A stretch of 64,000 nt of DNA, from positions 310,001 to 374,000 of the forward strand of contig NZ_BMVF01000004.1 in assembly GCF_014650575.1 (NCBI RefSeq), in the 5' to 3' direction. Numbering within the stretch: position 1 is the stretch's first letter; each line of letters opens with the position of its first letter. This stretch comes from Streptomyces naganishii JCM 4654 (GTDB lineage: Bacteria; Actinomycetota; Actinomycetes; Streptomycetales; Streptomycetaceae). The notes beneath the pieces were generated by a model. It had not been told where the DNA came from, did not search any database, and saw only the letters and a program-made list of their open reading frames with translations. The translations under genes and the position numbers were made by a program. This document shows positions 28,070 through 36,994 of this stretch, piece by piece.

Positions 28070-28166
28070 GCGTGCCGCGTACCCGACGGCGGATGCCGGA
28101 AACGGAGGGCGGCGCCCCGGGCGGGCGCCGGTGATTCGGGCGGGCGCCCGCGGGACCCGTCCGGGC

Positions 28167-28634
28167 ATGATCCAGACCCTCGTACGCGGTGGCGCGGCGG
28201 GCGCCGTGGGGACCACCGTCCTGAACGCCGTCACCTACGCCGACATGGCGCTGCGCGGCAGGCCGTCGAGCGGGACTCCGGCCGAGGCCGTGGACAAGAT
28301 GACCAAGGAGGCCGGGCATCCGGTGCCCGGTTCCGGCGAGAGCCGCGAGAACCGGCTGTCCGGGCTGGGGGCGCTGTCGGGGATCGCGGTCGGCTGCGGC
28401 ATCGGCGTGGCGGTGTCCGCGCTGCACCGCGCGGGCTTCCGGATGCCGTGGTGGCTGGGCGGTGTGTGCACCGGCGCCCTGGCCATGGCGGCGACCGACC
28501 TGCCCATGGCCCGGATGGGCGTCAGCGATCCCCGGCAGTGGTCGGCGCAGGACTGGGCGTCGGACGCGGTGCCGCATCTGCTGTACGGCCTGGCGACCTA
28601 CTCGATGGTCCAGGCGGGCGCCCGCCGGACCTGA
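28167..28634 (+). CDS. Small membrane protein of unknown function
   Basis: A 155-residue protein with three or four short hydrophobic segments: VRGGAAGAVGTTVLNAVTYA at the N-terminus, LSGIAVGCGIGVAVSAL in the middle and WWLGGVCTGALAMAATDLP. A DPRQWSAQDWASDAVPHLL segment follows, which resembles DUF1440-type actinobacterial membrane proteins. No catalytic motif is visible. The ATG at 28167 gives a natural N-terminus; no strong ribosome site precedes it. It converges on the LuxR-type gene. Confidence 0.7.
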   Translation: MIQTLVRGGAAGAVGTTVLNAVTYADMALRGRPSSGTPAEAVDKMTKEAGHPVPGSGESRENRLSGLGALSGIAVGCGIGVAVSALHRAGFRMPWWLGGVCTGALAMAATDLPMARMGVSDPRQWSAQDWASDAVPHLLYGLATYSMVQAGARRT

Positions 28635-28664
28635 CCGCCCGGCCACCCCCCGCCCCCTTGCGTG

Positions 28665-28901
28665 TCACAGCCCCAGGGCGATGGCGACCCGCGTCAGCTC
28701 CGCCGTGCTGGTGATGTCGAACTTGGCGCGGATGCGGCGCAGGTACTCGTCGACCGTGTGCCGGGACAGGCCCATGTGCCGGGCCGTCTGCACGTAGGTA
28801 CGGCCGGCGGCGATGTGCCGCAGCGTCTCGCGCTCGCGCGGGGCCAGCGCGGGGGCCTCGGCGTCGGTGGACGGCGTGGTGAGGGTGAGAGTCGGGCTCA
28901 T
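28665..28901 (-). CDS. Stand-alone LuxR/GerE-type HTH protein
   Basis: A 78-residue protein that is almost only a GerE helix-turn-helix: LAPRERETLRHIAAGRTYVQ, then ARHMGLSRHTVDEYLRRIRA and the closing KFDITSTAELTRVAIALG. It lacks any receiver or ligand domain and probably binds DNA as a dimer. AGGAG lies eight bases before the ATG at 28901; a longer reading from 29009 is possible but its first 36 residues are not coding-like. The inverted repeat at 28981-28995 may be its own operator. Confidence 0.85.
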   Translation of the reverse strand: MSPTLTLTTPSTDAEAPALAPRERETLRHIAAGRTYVQTARHMGLSRHTVDEYLRRIRAKFDITSTAELTRVAIALGL

Positions 28902-28980
28902 GGGGGTTTCTCCTGCGGCGAGATTCGAGATATCGGCCCGGTCGCGTCTGCTCGCACCCTCGGAAGCAGCGAAACGAATG

Positions 28981-28995
28981 ACCGAAAAGTTCGGT
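28981..28995. promoter_or_regulatory. Inverted repeat upstream of the LuxR-type gene
   Basis: ACCGAA and TTCGGT flank AAG about 80 bp before the gene start, inside a locally A+T-rich patch that probably contains its promoter. Candidate autoregulatory site. Confidence 0.4.
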
Positions 28996-29095
28996 ATGTC
29001 CGTTTCCAATTAGCCTGGACCCGCCGCTTCACAGCGATGTCCCGCGAATGTCACAGGACCGTCCCAGCGACCGCCGGCAATCGACGACCCGACGG

Positions 29096-29470
29096 TCAGA
29101 GCCGGGCGGAGGCCACGGCCAGGGTCACGACGGCGGCCCCGGCCAGGACGGCCAGCGCGGCCAGTACGGACGCCATGCACCGCGCCCGCAGCCTGCGGTA
29201 CCGCTCCTCGTACTCGCCGCGCAGCGCCCGGCACCGGTCGGCGACCCGCTGCAGGTCCGACCGCGCGCGCAGCAGGCAGTCGCGCGTGTAGTGCTCCTCG
29301 ATCTCCTCGCGCTGCGCGCTGGTCAGCCACGTCATGGGCTCGGTGAAGGACCGGGCCCGCTCCTCGGCCTCGGCGACGCGGGCCTGCCACAGCAGATAGC
29401 CCTCGACCTGGTTGACCACGTCCGCGGCCCCGGCGGGCCGGCCGTCGCGGCGCCCCGCCTCGCCCGTCAT
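29096..29470 (-). CDS. Small coiled-coil membrane protein coupled to ctaD
   Basis: A 124-residue protein. The middle is a long charged helix ([52 protein letters not shown]) that can form a coiled coil, followed by one C-terminal membrane segment ([20 protein letters not shown]). Its ATG overlaps the ctaD stop as ATGA, so it is translated by coupling from the oxidase mRNA. This linkage suggests a role in assembly or regulation of the oxidase. I do not recognise a family. Confidence 0.72.
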   Translation of the reverse strand: MTGEAGRRDGRPAGAADVVNQVEGYLLWQARVAEAEERARSFTEPMTWLTSAQREEIEEHYTRDCLLRARSDLQRVADRCRALRGEYEERYRRLRARCMASVLAALAVLAGAAVVTLAVASARL

Positions 29471-31146
29471 CCCGGCAGGCCCAGGTTCTCCCGCTTGTCC
29501 GTGAGCGACACCTCGGGATGGTGCACGTCGAACGCCGGGGACTCGCTGCGGATCATGGGCATGGTCACGTAGTTGTGCCGCGGCGGCGGGCAGGAGGTCG
29601 CCCACTCCAGCGAGCGGCCGTAGCCCCACGGGTCGTCGACCTCCACCTTCGGGCCGTACTTGGCGGTCTTCCAGACGTTGTAGAGGAAAGGCAGCATGGA
29701 CGCGCCCAGCAGGAAGGATCCGATGGTGGAGACCATGTTGAGGGTCGTGAAACCGTCGGCGGCGAGATAGTCGGCGTACCGCCGCGGCATGCCCTCGGCG
29801 CCCAGCCAGTGCTGGACCAGGAACGTGGTGTGGAAGCCCACGAAGAGGGTCCAGAACGTGATCTTGCCCAGCCGCTCGTCCAGCATCTTCCCGGTCCACT
29901 TGGGCCACCAGAAGTGGAAGCCCGCGAACATCGCGAAGACGACGGTGCCGAAGACGACGTAGTGGAAGTGGGCCACCACGAAGTAGCTGTCGGAGACATG
30001 GAAGTCCAGCGGCGGCGAGGCCAGGATGACGCCGGTCAGGCCGCCGAAGAGGAAGGTGACGAGGAAGCCGGCCGCCCAGAGCATCGGCGTCTCGAAGGAC
30101 AGCGAGCCCTTCCACATCGTGCCGATCCAGTTGAAGAACTTCACCCCGGTCGGCACCGCGATCAGGAACGTCATGAAGGAGAAGAACGGCAGCAGCACCC
30201 CGCCGGTGACGAACATGTGGTGCGCCCACACCGTGGCGGAGAGCCCCGCGATGGAGATGGTCGCGCCGACCAGGCCCATGTAGCCGAAGACCGGCTTGCG
30301 CGCGAAGACCGGGATGATCTCCGTGATGATCCCGAAGAACGGCAGCGCGATGATGTAGACCTCGGGGTGGCCGAAGAACCAGAACAGATGCTGCCACAGC
30401 AGCGGACCGCCGTTCGCGGCGCTGTAGATGTGGGCGCCCCACATGCGGTCCACCTCCAGCGCGAACAGCGCGGCGGCCAGCACCGGGAACACCATGATCG
30501 CCAGGACGCTGGTGAGCAGCACGTTCCAGGTGAAGATCGGCATGCGGAACATGGTCATGCCCGGCGCGCGCATGGTGATGATCGTGGTGATGAAGTTGAC
30601 CGAGCCGAGGATCGTGCCGAAGCCGGAGAAGGCCAGGCCCATGATCCACAGGTTGGGGCCGAGCCCCGGCGAGTGCTCCGCGTCGGACAGCGGGGTGTAG
30701 GCGAACCAGCCGAAGTCCGCCGCGCCCTGCGGGGTCAGAAAGCCGGCCACCGCGATCAGCGAGCCGAACAGGTACAACCAGTAGGCCAGCATGTTCAGCC
30801 GCGGGAAGGCCACGTCCGGAGCGCCGATCTGCAACGGCATGATCCAGTTGGTGAAACCGGCGAACAGCGGGGTGGCGAACATCAGCAGCATGACCGTGCC
30901 GTGCATCGTGAACGCCTGGTTGTACTGCTCGGTGGAGAGGATCTGCAGGCCGGGACGGGCCAGCTCCGCGCGAATCACCAGTGCCAGGATGCCGCCGAAG
31001 AGGAAGAAGGCGAACGAGGTGGTCAGGTAGAGCGAACCGATCTTCTTGTGGTCGGTGGTCGTCACCCAGTTCACCACCACGGCGCCGGGCCGCAGGGGGC
31101 GCCGGGGTGCGGCGGTCTCCCGAGTGATGTGCTGAACGTCTGTCAT
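29467..31146 (-). CDS. ctaD: Cytochrome c oxidase subunit I
   Basis: The catalytic haem a/a3-CuB subunit of an aa3-type terminal oxidase (about 560 aa, twelve membrane helices). It begins [15 protein letters not shown] and carries the haem a ligand in [12 protein letters not shown], the CuB/crosslink block [12 protein letters not shown], the CuB pair HHMFVTG, and the paired haem ligands HFHYVVFG. I placed the start at the ATG at 31146; a GTG four codons earlier with GAGAAAG upstream is possible. No subunit II, III or cytochrome bc genes are adjacent, so this is probably a second, accessory copy of ctaD. Confidence 0.95.
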   Translation of the reverse strand: MTDVQHITRETAAPRRPLRPGAVVVNWVTTTDHKKIGSLYLTTSFAFFLFGGILALVIRAELARPGLQILSTEQYNQAFTMHGTVMLLMFATPLFAGFTNWIMPLQIGAPDVAFPRLNMLAYWLYLFGSLIAVAGFLTPQGAADFGWFAYTPLSDAEHSPGLGPNLWIMGLAFSGFGTILGSVNFITTIITMRAPGMTMFRMPIFTWNVLLTSVLAIMVFPVLAAALFALEVDRMWGAHIYSAANGGPLLWQHLFWFFGHPEVYIIALPFFGIITEIIPVFARKPVFGYMGLVGATISIAGLSATVWAHHMFVTGGVLLPFFSFMTFLIAVPTGVKFFNWIGTMWKGSLSFETPMLWAAGFLVTFLFGGLTGVILASPPLDFHVSDSYFVVAHFHYVVFGTVVFAMFAGFHFWWPKWTGKMLDERLGKITFWTLFVGFHTTFLVQHWLGAEGMPRRYADYLAADGFTTLNMVSTIGSFLLGASMLPFLYNVWKTAKYGPKVEVDDPWGYGRSLEWATSCPPPRHNYVTMPMIRSESPAFDVHHPEVSLTDKRENLGLPG

Positions 31147-31383
31147 GCGGCCCGTCACACGCTTTCTCTCAAGAGATGGGTACGTGAGTTCCACGCGGTT
31201 TTCCGCAGGGCTCGGCACCATCCTTGCGCCTGACGCACCCGGAGCGGCGGCTCGCTTAGCCGGTATGGAGCAACGGCGCGCTCAATGCACCCGGTCGGCG
31301 TAAGGCGGGAGTCGGGCGGGGCTCACGCGCTCGCCCAGGACCCCGGCCATGAACCGCACCGGCCGGCGCGGGTCCCCGCCCCC

Positions 31384-31609
31384 GTGCGCGGCACCGCGCT
31401 CGGATCGGCCTCGGGCATCGGCCGGATCGGGCTCCATCGCCGGCCCGTCCGTCACCGGCGCCCTGGTCACCCTCGAGATCGGCCGCCCCTGGGGCTTCTC
31501 CTTCTTCGCCGCGGCCGAGGTCCTCGGCTTCCTGGCCGTGCCGACCCCGCCGCGCGCCGCGGAGAGCGTACCGGCGGCGGCCGATCAGCGCCTCCGGGAC
31601 GGACCCTGA
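31384..31609 (+). pseudogene. Remnant of an MFS aromatic-acid-type symporter
   Basis: Two short stretches in adjacent frames reconstruct the C-terminal part of an aromatic acid:H+ symporter-like MFS protein. VRGTALGSASGIGRIG is read from 31384; after a one-base frame change near 31424, SIAGPSVTGALVTLEIGRPW and FFAAAEVLGFLAVPTPP follow, with a stop at 31609. Intact family members have the same order (RGTALG..GIGR.G.I.GP..GG). The upstream two thirds of the gene are missing. Basis is pattern recognition of the family only. Confidence 0.5.
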
Positions 31610-31622
31610 CACGGCGTCAGGG
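31604..31622. terminator. Short hairpin at the end of the MFS remnant
   Basis: CCCTGAC and GTCAGGG flank a five-base loop (ACGGC), overlapping the stop of the remnant. It may be the old terminator of that gene or part of the promoter region of the next. Confidence 0.4.
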
Positions 31623-31640
31623 CCCGTTCGGGGTCGAGCC

Positions 31641-31667
31641 GGGGACGTCACCGATGGTGACGTCCCC
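31641..31667. promoter_or_regulatory. 12-bp-arm palindrome before an exported-protein gene
   Basis: GGGGACGTCACC and GGTGACGTCCCC flank GAT, ending 23 bp before the ATG at 31691. A three-base loop and symmetric arms fit an operator; as RNA it would form a very stable hairpin just upstream of the ribosome-binding region. There is no obvious Shine-Dalgarno between it and the start. Confidence 0.55.
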
Positions 31668-31690
31668 GTGGCGTTCGGCAGTCTGGTCCC

Positions 31691-32461
31691 ATGCCGAACA
31701 CCAGGACCAGCCCGTACCGTTCGTCCCTCGCCCGCCTCGCCCGCCGCACGGCCCTCGCCCTCGTCGGCGGCGCCGTCCTGGCGGGCCTGGTCGGAGTCCC
31801 GGCCGCCTCGGCGCGGGACGCCCCCGCGAAAGCCCCGTCCGCCGGAGGCCTCCCGGCCGGTTTCGAGGACTGCCCGGCCCTGCCCGCCGGCGCCGACCCG
31901 GCCCGTTGGAGATGCGAGGTGCACACCGCCGCCCCGAGGTTGATCATGGGGACCGTCACGGTCACGCTCGCGCCGATCACCATGACCCACGCCGAGGGCC
32001 CGCTCCCCGACGGCACGCCGGGGCAGGTGTGGGGCGCGATGCACACCACGCCGACCGCCGTTCCCGGCGGCCTCACCGGCCGGGCGCCGGCCGGGAGGGG
32101 GCCGCTCGCACTGACGCTGCTGCCGGAGTACGGTGGCCGGTCCGACTTCTACACCGGGCGATTCACCCTGCGCTTCCGGCTGCTGAGCCCCTTGCTGCCG
32201 CGCACCTGCGCGGTCGGGGCGGATACCCCGGTCGACTTCGAGATGAAGCGCTCGGGTCCCTCCCGCTGGATCTCCACCGACCCGCCCGTCATCGAGTTCT
32301 CCGCCTACGACGACGCCTTCACGGCGCCCGCCGCCGAGGACTGCGGCCCGCTGACGAGCCCGCTGAACCGGCGGCTCGGCCTGCCCGCACCGGCCGGGAA
32401 CCTGCTGAGCTACGACGCCTCGTACACCTTCCGGACCTACGACCAGTTGTCCATACGCTGA
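31691..32461 (+). CDS. Exported protein of unknown function
   Basis: A 256-residue protein with an N-terminal signal (RTALALVGGAVLAGLVGVPA, cleavage after ASA). The mature part contains four cysteines (EDCPALPAG, RWRCEVHT, PRTCAVGAD, AEDCGPL), which could form two disulphides, and beta-strand-rich segments such as GTVTVTLAPITMTHAEGPLP and DFYTGRFTLRFRLLS. The pattern recurs in secreted proteins of Streptomyces without assigned function. No ribosome site is clear; a palindrome sits directly upstream. Single-gene unit. Confidence 0.75.
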   Translation: MPNTRTSPYRSSLARLARRTALALVGGAVLAGLVGVPAASARDAPAKAPSAGGLPAGFEDCPALPAGADPARWRCEVHTAAPRLIMGTVTVTLAPITMTHAEGPLPDGTPGQVWGAMHTTPTAVPGGLTGRAPAGRGPLALTLLPEYGGRSDFYTGRFTLRFRLLSPLLPRTCAVGADTPVDFEMKRSGPSRWISTDPPVIEFSAYDDAFTAPAAEDCGPLTSPLNRRLGLPAPAGNLLSYDASYTFRTYDQLSIR

Positions 32462-32560
32462 CCGCCCGCGCCGGGGCCGAGCCGGACCGGCAGCCACCCG
32501 CAACCCGCCGCGCCCATACGCAGTTGCTCCTCTGTACCCCGTCGGCAACGGAGGCTTCCC

Positions 32561-33864
32561 ATGCGTATGACCGACATCCAGCGCTGCGAGGTCCGGCCCG
32601 GCCGGCTCGTCGAGTGGACGCTCGATCCGGCGGCCGTCCGGACGGCGACCGGACTGCCGGACGACTCGCGGCCGCCGGCGTACATCCAGGAGTCGCACAT
32701 CAGGACGGCCCGCTCGGTGCGCGAGGGCGGCCTGTTCGTGCCGACCTGGCTGGGCACGGCGTTCGACATCCCGGGCCGGGTCGACCTCGACGTCCTCCAG
32801 GAGGCGCTGCGCGGCTGGATGCTCCGGCACGAGACGCTGCGCAGCGGCTTCCGCTGGACGGGCGAGGAGATGCGCCGGTTCACCCTCGACGCCGGGGACG
32901 TGTCGCTGCGGCGCCAGACGGTCGGCGAGTTCCACGACGCCGGCGCCCTGGTGCAGCACCTACAGGACCGCTTCGACGTCACGGCGGACGCGCTGCGCTG
33001 GCCCAACTTCCTCTTCTCGGCGGTCCCGCGCGACCACGGCGCGAGCGTGTACATGGCCTTCGACCACAGCAACGTCGACTCCTGTTCCGTCCAGCGCATC
33101 CCGGCCGAGATCCACGAGTTGTACCGCGCGGGCCTCGCGGGGAGCCGCACCGCGCGGAGGGAGGTGAGCAGTTACGTCGACTTCTGCCGCACCGAGCGCG
33201 CCAGTGCGGATGGGCTCGGCGAGGCGGACGCGATCGTCGCGCGCCGCGCCAGAAGCTGATGCGCAAGATGCTGGTGGGCGCCGAGGACGCGGCCGCGTTC
33301 GAGGAGTACTGCCGGCCCTTCGGCGGCAGCCTGGTCGGTGTGCTGGCCGCGACCAGTCTCATCGTGCACGAGATCGGGGACCGGCCCGTCTACCGCACGG
33401 TGGTGCCGTTCCACACCCGGCGCACGTCGCAGTGGATGGACTCGGTGGGCTGGTACGTCGGCGGCGCCCCGCTGGAGATCCCCGCGGCCCAGGCTCCCGA
33501 CTTCCCGAGCCTGCTGCGGATGGTCAGCACCGCGCTGCGCGCCGGCCGGCCGCTGTCCCGCATGCCGATCGCGCGGGTCCTGCGGCTGCTCGGCTCGGAC
33601 TTCCGCCCGACCTCGCCGGACCTGTACTCGATCGTGTCGTTCGTGGACGCCCGCGGCATCCCGGGTTCCGAGCGCCGGGCCGAGCTGAAGGCGTACGGCC
33701 TGGTCCGGGTCTCCTACGGCGACCAGGTGTGCGCGTGGATCAACAGGCTGCACGAGGGGCTGCAGTTCGCGAGCCGCTACCCGGGCACCGACATCGCGTA
33801 CAAGAACATGCGGCTGTACGTGGAGCGGCTGCGGGAGCTGATCGTGGGGGTGCCCCGGCGCTGA
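32561..33864 (+). pseudogene. Condensation-domain protein split by a frameshift
   Basis: The 5' part (32561-33259, 232 aa) and the 3' part (about 33259-33864, 201 aa) together resemble one NRPS-type condensation domain protein of the PapA-like stand-alone kind. The first contains the acceptor-site motif as FDHSNVDS (HxxxD kept, final Gly changed). The second continues with FEEYCRPFGGSLVGVLAA and SQWMDSVGWYVGGAP, the usual structural motifs. Between DAIVAR and KMLVGAEDA the expected 30-40 linker residues are missing, so a small deletion caused the frame change. The break reads TGATG, so two coupled subunits is an alternative explanation. CCC-ATG start without strong ribosome site. Confidence 0.7.
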
Positions 33865-33877
33865 GGTGCTCCGGGCG

Positions 33878-36619
33878 CTACAGGTCGAGGCCGAGATCGA
33901 GACCCGCGTCGGCGAGGGCCAGACTCAGGGCCTTCTCGCCGGAGCACTCCGACAGGGGCAGCTCCGCCCAGATGACCTTGCCGGTGGGCGTGTAGCGGGT
34001 GCCCCAGCGTTCGGTCATCTGCGACACGAGGAACAGTCCGCGGCCGCCCTCCTCGGTGGTGGCGGCGTAGCGCAGGTGGGGGGAGGTGCTGCTGGCGTCG
34101 GCCACCTCGCAGATCAGGGTGCGGTCGAGGATCAGGCGGACGTGGATCGGCTCGCAGCCGTAGCGGATGGCGTTGGTGACGAGTTCGCTGAGCACCAGTT
34201 CCAGGCTGAAGGACAGCTCGGACAGGTCCCACTCGTCGAGCTGGCGGCACGCGGCGTCGCGCATCCTGGCGACGGCGGCCGGGTCGGACGGCACGTCCCA
34301 GTCGGCGATGCGGTCGGGCGGCAGCGGCCGGGTGCGGGCGACGAGCAGGGCCACGTCGTCCTTGGGGCGCGCGGGCAGCAGCGTGTCCAGCACCGCCTGG
34401 CAGCTTTCCTCGGGCGGACGGCCGGGGTGGCCGGCGAGCGACTGGCGCAGCAGTTCCATGCCGACGTCGAGGTCGCGGTTCCGGTCCTCGATGAGCCCGT
34501 CGGTGTAGAGCACGAGCTGGGTGCCCTCGGGGATGTCCAGCTCGGCCGAGCGGAAGGGCATGCCCCCTAGGCCGAGGGGCGGCCCGAAGGGCAGGTCGGG
34601 GAAGGTGACGTCGCCGTCCGGGCTGACCAGGGCGGGGGCGAGGTGCCCGGCGCGCGCCATGACGCAGCGGCGCGTCACGGGGTCGTAGATCGCGTACAGG
34701 CAGGTGGCGCCGACGACGGCGGCGGCGACCTCGGTGCAGGCCTCGTCCTGGTCGATGCGGCCGACCAGGTCGTCGAGGTGGCTGAGCAGTTCGTCGGGCG
34801 GCAGGTCGAGGGTGGAGAAGTTGTGCACCGCGGTGCGCAGCCGGCCCATGGTGGCGGCGGCGTGCAGACCGTGGCCGACGACGTCCCCGACGACCAGGGC
34901 GACCCGGCCGCCGGGCAGCGGGATCACGTCGAACCAGTCGCCGCTGACGCCGGACTGGGCGGGCAGGTAGCGGTAGCCGACCTCCAGGGCGCTCTGCTCG
35001 GGCAGGGCGCGCGGGAGCAGGCTGCGCTGGAGGGTGACGGCCATGGCGTGCTCGCGGGCGTACCGGCGGCCGTTGTCGATGCTCACCGCGGCCCGGGCGA
35101 CCAGTTCCTCGGCCAGCGACAGCTCCTCCTCGTCGAAGGGGCCGTGCTCCTTGGAGCGCCAGAAGTTGGCGACGCCGAGGACCGCTCCGCGGGCCTTGAT
35201 CGGGGCCGAGATGAGGGAGTGGATGCCGTAGTCCACGATCCGTCCGGCGCGTTCGGGGTCCTGGGCGTGCCAGCCGGTGGCGCTGGAGAGGTCGTTGACG
35301 AGCTCGGAGCGTCCGGTGCCGTAGCCGCGGGCCTGGGGGGTGGAGGGCAGGAAGTCGATCAGCCGGCCCTTCTCGTAGAGCGGGTGGTCCTCGCGCACCG
35401 CGCGCACGGCGACGCGGCGCACCCCGGTGGCGGTGGCCGCGGGTTCCTCGCCGTGCAGCACGGCGTCGGCGAGGTCGACGGTGACGAAGTCGGCGAAGCG
35501 GGGGACGGCGACCTGGGCGAGCTCATCGGCGGTGCGGGTGACGTCGAGGGTGGTGCCGATGCCGAGGCCGGCGTCGTAGAGCAGTTTGAGGCGTTCGCGG
35601 GCGGTCTCGGCGCGGCCGGAGACGGCCTGGAGTTCGGTGGAGTCGCGCAGGGTGACGACGGTGCCCTTGGGTCCGCCGTCGCGGTCGGTGGGCCGCTGGT
35701 TGACGGCGAGGAGGCGGGGGCCGGCGAGGTGGACCTCGTCGGTGGCCTCGCGTCCCGAGCTGAGCAGGGCGACGGTCTCGGGTTCGAGGACGGGCAGCTG
35801 GGTCACGTGCCGTCCCTCGGCGTCGGGCGGCAGGTCCAGGAGCCTTCGGGCCTCGTCGTTGGCGAGCAGCAGCCGGCCGTCGCCGGCGACGATGAGGACG
35901 CCCTCGCGCACGGAGTGCAGCACCGCGTCGTGGTGGTCGTACATCTTGGTCATCTCGTCCGGGGCGAGACTGTGGGTCTGGCGGCGCAGGCGCCTGCCGA
36001 CGAGCGCGGTGACGGCGGTGGCCCCGCCGAGCGCGGCGGCCCCGGCGGTCAGGATGATGGGGATCTGGCGGTCCACCTGGTTGGTGACGTTCTTGACCTT
36101 GAGCCCGGCGGAGACCAGGGCCACCACATGGCCGCCCGGGTTCTCGATGGGGACGGTGGCCTGCACTTCCTGGCCGAGCGGTCCGTGCACGCTCTCGGTG
36201 TAGACCCCGCCGGCCAGGGACGGCCCGATGGTGCCGACGAAGCGCTTGCCGATCCGGTCGGGCATCGGGTGGGTGTAGCGGATGCCGTGGGTGTCCATGA
36301 CGACGATGAAGTCGACCCCCGCCGACCTGCGCCCGGCCTCGGTCAGCGGCTGGAGCACCTTGGTCGGGTGGGGGGTGCGGAGGGCGGCGAGGATCCCCGG
36401 GGAGTGCGCGAAGGTCTGCGCGACGGCCACGGAGCGGCGCTTCGCCTCGGCGTCGGTGTCGCGCTGGGACTGCAGCAGGAGGGCGAGTACGGCGAAGGCC
36501 ACCAGCAGCACCACCAGCGCAACCTGCAGCACGAACACCTGTCCGGCGACGCTCCGCAGGCTCTTTCCCGCCGACGCGCGCCAAGATATCCGGCGAAGGC
36601 GGGCAAAAAGGTCTGCCAT
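33878..36619 (-). CDS. Membrane sensor phosphatase: Cache, PAS, GAF, PP2C (SpoIIE) and HATPase domains
   Basis: A 913-residue multidomain regulator. Order: basic N-terminus and membrane helix (VFVLQVALVVLLVAFAVLAL), an extracellular CitA/DcuS-like sensor domain (about 60-190), a second membrane helix, a PAS domain (about 235-345, GVLIVAGDGRLLLANDEARR), a GAF domain (about 350-540), a SpoIIE-type PP2C phosphatase (about 560-775; SGDWFDVIPLPGGRVALVVG with the metal Asp, then ARAGHLAPALV and YTDGLIEDR), and a C-terminal anti-sigma-type HATPase (LSELVTNAIRYG, GGRGLFLV). Such proteins dephosphorylate anti-anti-sigma factors and can phosphorylate partners, linking an external signal to sigma-factor control. 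GAAAGG precedes the ATG. Confidence 0.93.
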   Translation of the reverse strand: MADLFARLRRISWRASAGKSLRSVAGQVFVLQVALVVLLVAFAVLALLLQSQRDTDAEAKRRSVAVAQTFAHSPGILAALRTPHPTKVLQPLTEAGRRSAGVDFIVVMDTHGIRYTHPMPDRIGKRFVGTIGPSLAGGVYTESVHGPLGQEVQATVPIENPGGHVVALVSAGLKVKNVTNQVDRQIPIILTAGAAALGGATAVTALVGRRLRRQTHSLAPDEMTKMYDHHDAVLHSVREGVLIVAGDGRLLLANDEARRLLDLPPDAEGRHVTQLPVLEPETVALLSSGREATDEVHLAGPRLLAVNQRPTDRDGGPKGTVVTLRDSTELQAVSGRAETARERLKLLYDAGLGIGTTLDVTRTADELAQVAVPRFADFVTVDLADAVLHGEEPAATATGVRRVAVRAVREDHPLYEKGRLIDFLPSTPQARGYGTGRSELVNDLSSATGWHAQDPERAGRIVDYGIHSLISAPIKARGAVLGVANFWRSKEHGPFDEEELSLAEELVARAAVSIDNGRRYAREHAMAVTLQRSLLPRALPEQSALEVGYRYLPAQSGVSGDWFDVIPLPGGRVALVVGDVVGHGLHAAATMGRLRTAVHNFSTLDLPPDELLSHLDDLVGRIDQDEACTEVAAAVVGATCLYAIYDPVTRRCVMARAGHLAPALVSPDGDVTFPDLPFGPPLGLGGMPFRSAELDIPEGTQLVLYTDGLIEDRNRDLDVGMELLRQSLAGHPGRPPEESCQAVLDTLLPARPKDDVALLVARTRPLPPDRIADWDVPSDPAAVARMRDAACRQLDEWDLSELSFSLELVLSELVTNAIRYGCEPIHVRLILDRTLICEVADASSTSPHLRYAATTEEGGRGLFLVSQMTERWGTRYTPTGKVIWAELPLSECSGEKALSLALADAGLDLGLDL

Positions 36620-36994
36620 CCGGCCTTTCTAGCATCGCTGGTCCCCCGCCGTCACGACTGTGGACCGTATTCCTTCACGACCGGGCCGGCCGCCAAGGCT
36701 CCGGCGACCGGCGTCGGCCCGAGGCCGCACGGGCCTGACAATGTTGTCGCGGAGCACTCCGAAGCGATCATAGTCGCCCCGGATTGTGACACCCGTTCCA
36801 CCGCCACCGGCAGCGTCGACCCGGCTCAGGACGGCCGTTTCCGCGAGGCGCGCGACTTCCCCCGGCGAGAAATGCGCGCCATTGGCATGGACCTGAAAAC
36901 ATCGTCTCGCTAAGCTCTCGGCAACCCGATGAGAGCGCTCTCAGGCTGCGGTTGTTCCACCCCCACCTTGCTGGAACGACGAAGGGCACCTTCC
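36620..36994. promoter_or_regulatory. Divergent promoter region with two LacI-type palindromes
   Basis: The 375-bp gap between the sensor phosphatase and the protease holds no gene. GACAATGTTGTC (36737-36748) has perfect outer halves and resembles the GH92 operator at 5184. TGAGAGCGCTCTCA (36930-36943) is a perfect 14-bp palindrome 51 bp before the protease GTG; it differs at two symmetrical positions from the cellobiose-repressor (CebR) consensus TGGGAGCGCTCCCA. GAAGGG (36981-36986) is the protease ribosome site. Confidence 0.6.

Noticed and set aside
34643..36913. A 756-codon plus-strand frame opposite the sensor phosphatase
   Set aside because: Antisense shadow; the minus-strand product has five recognisable domains.
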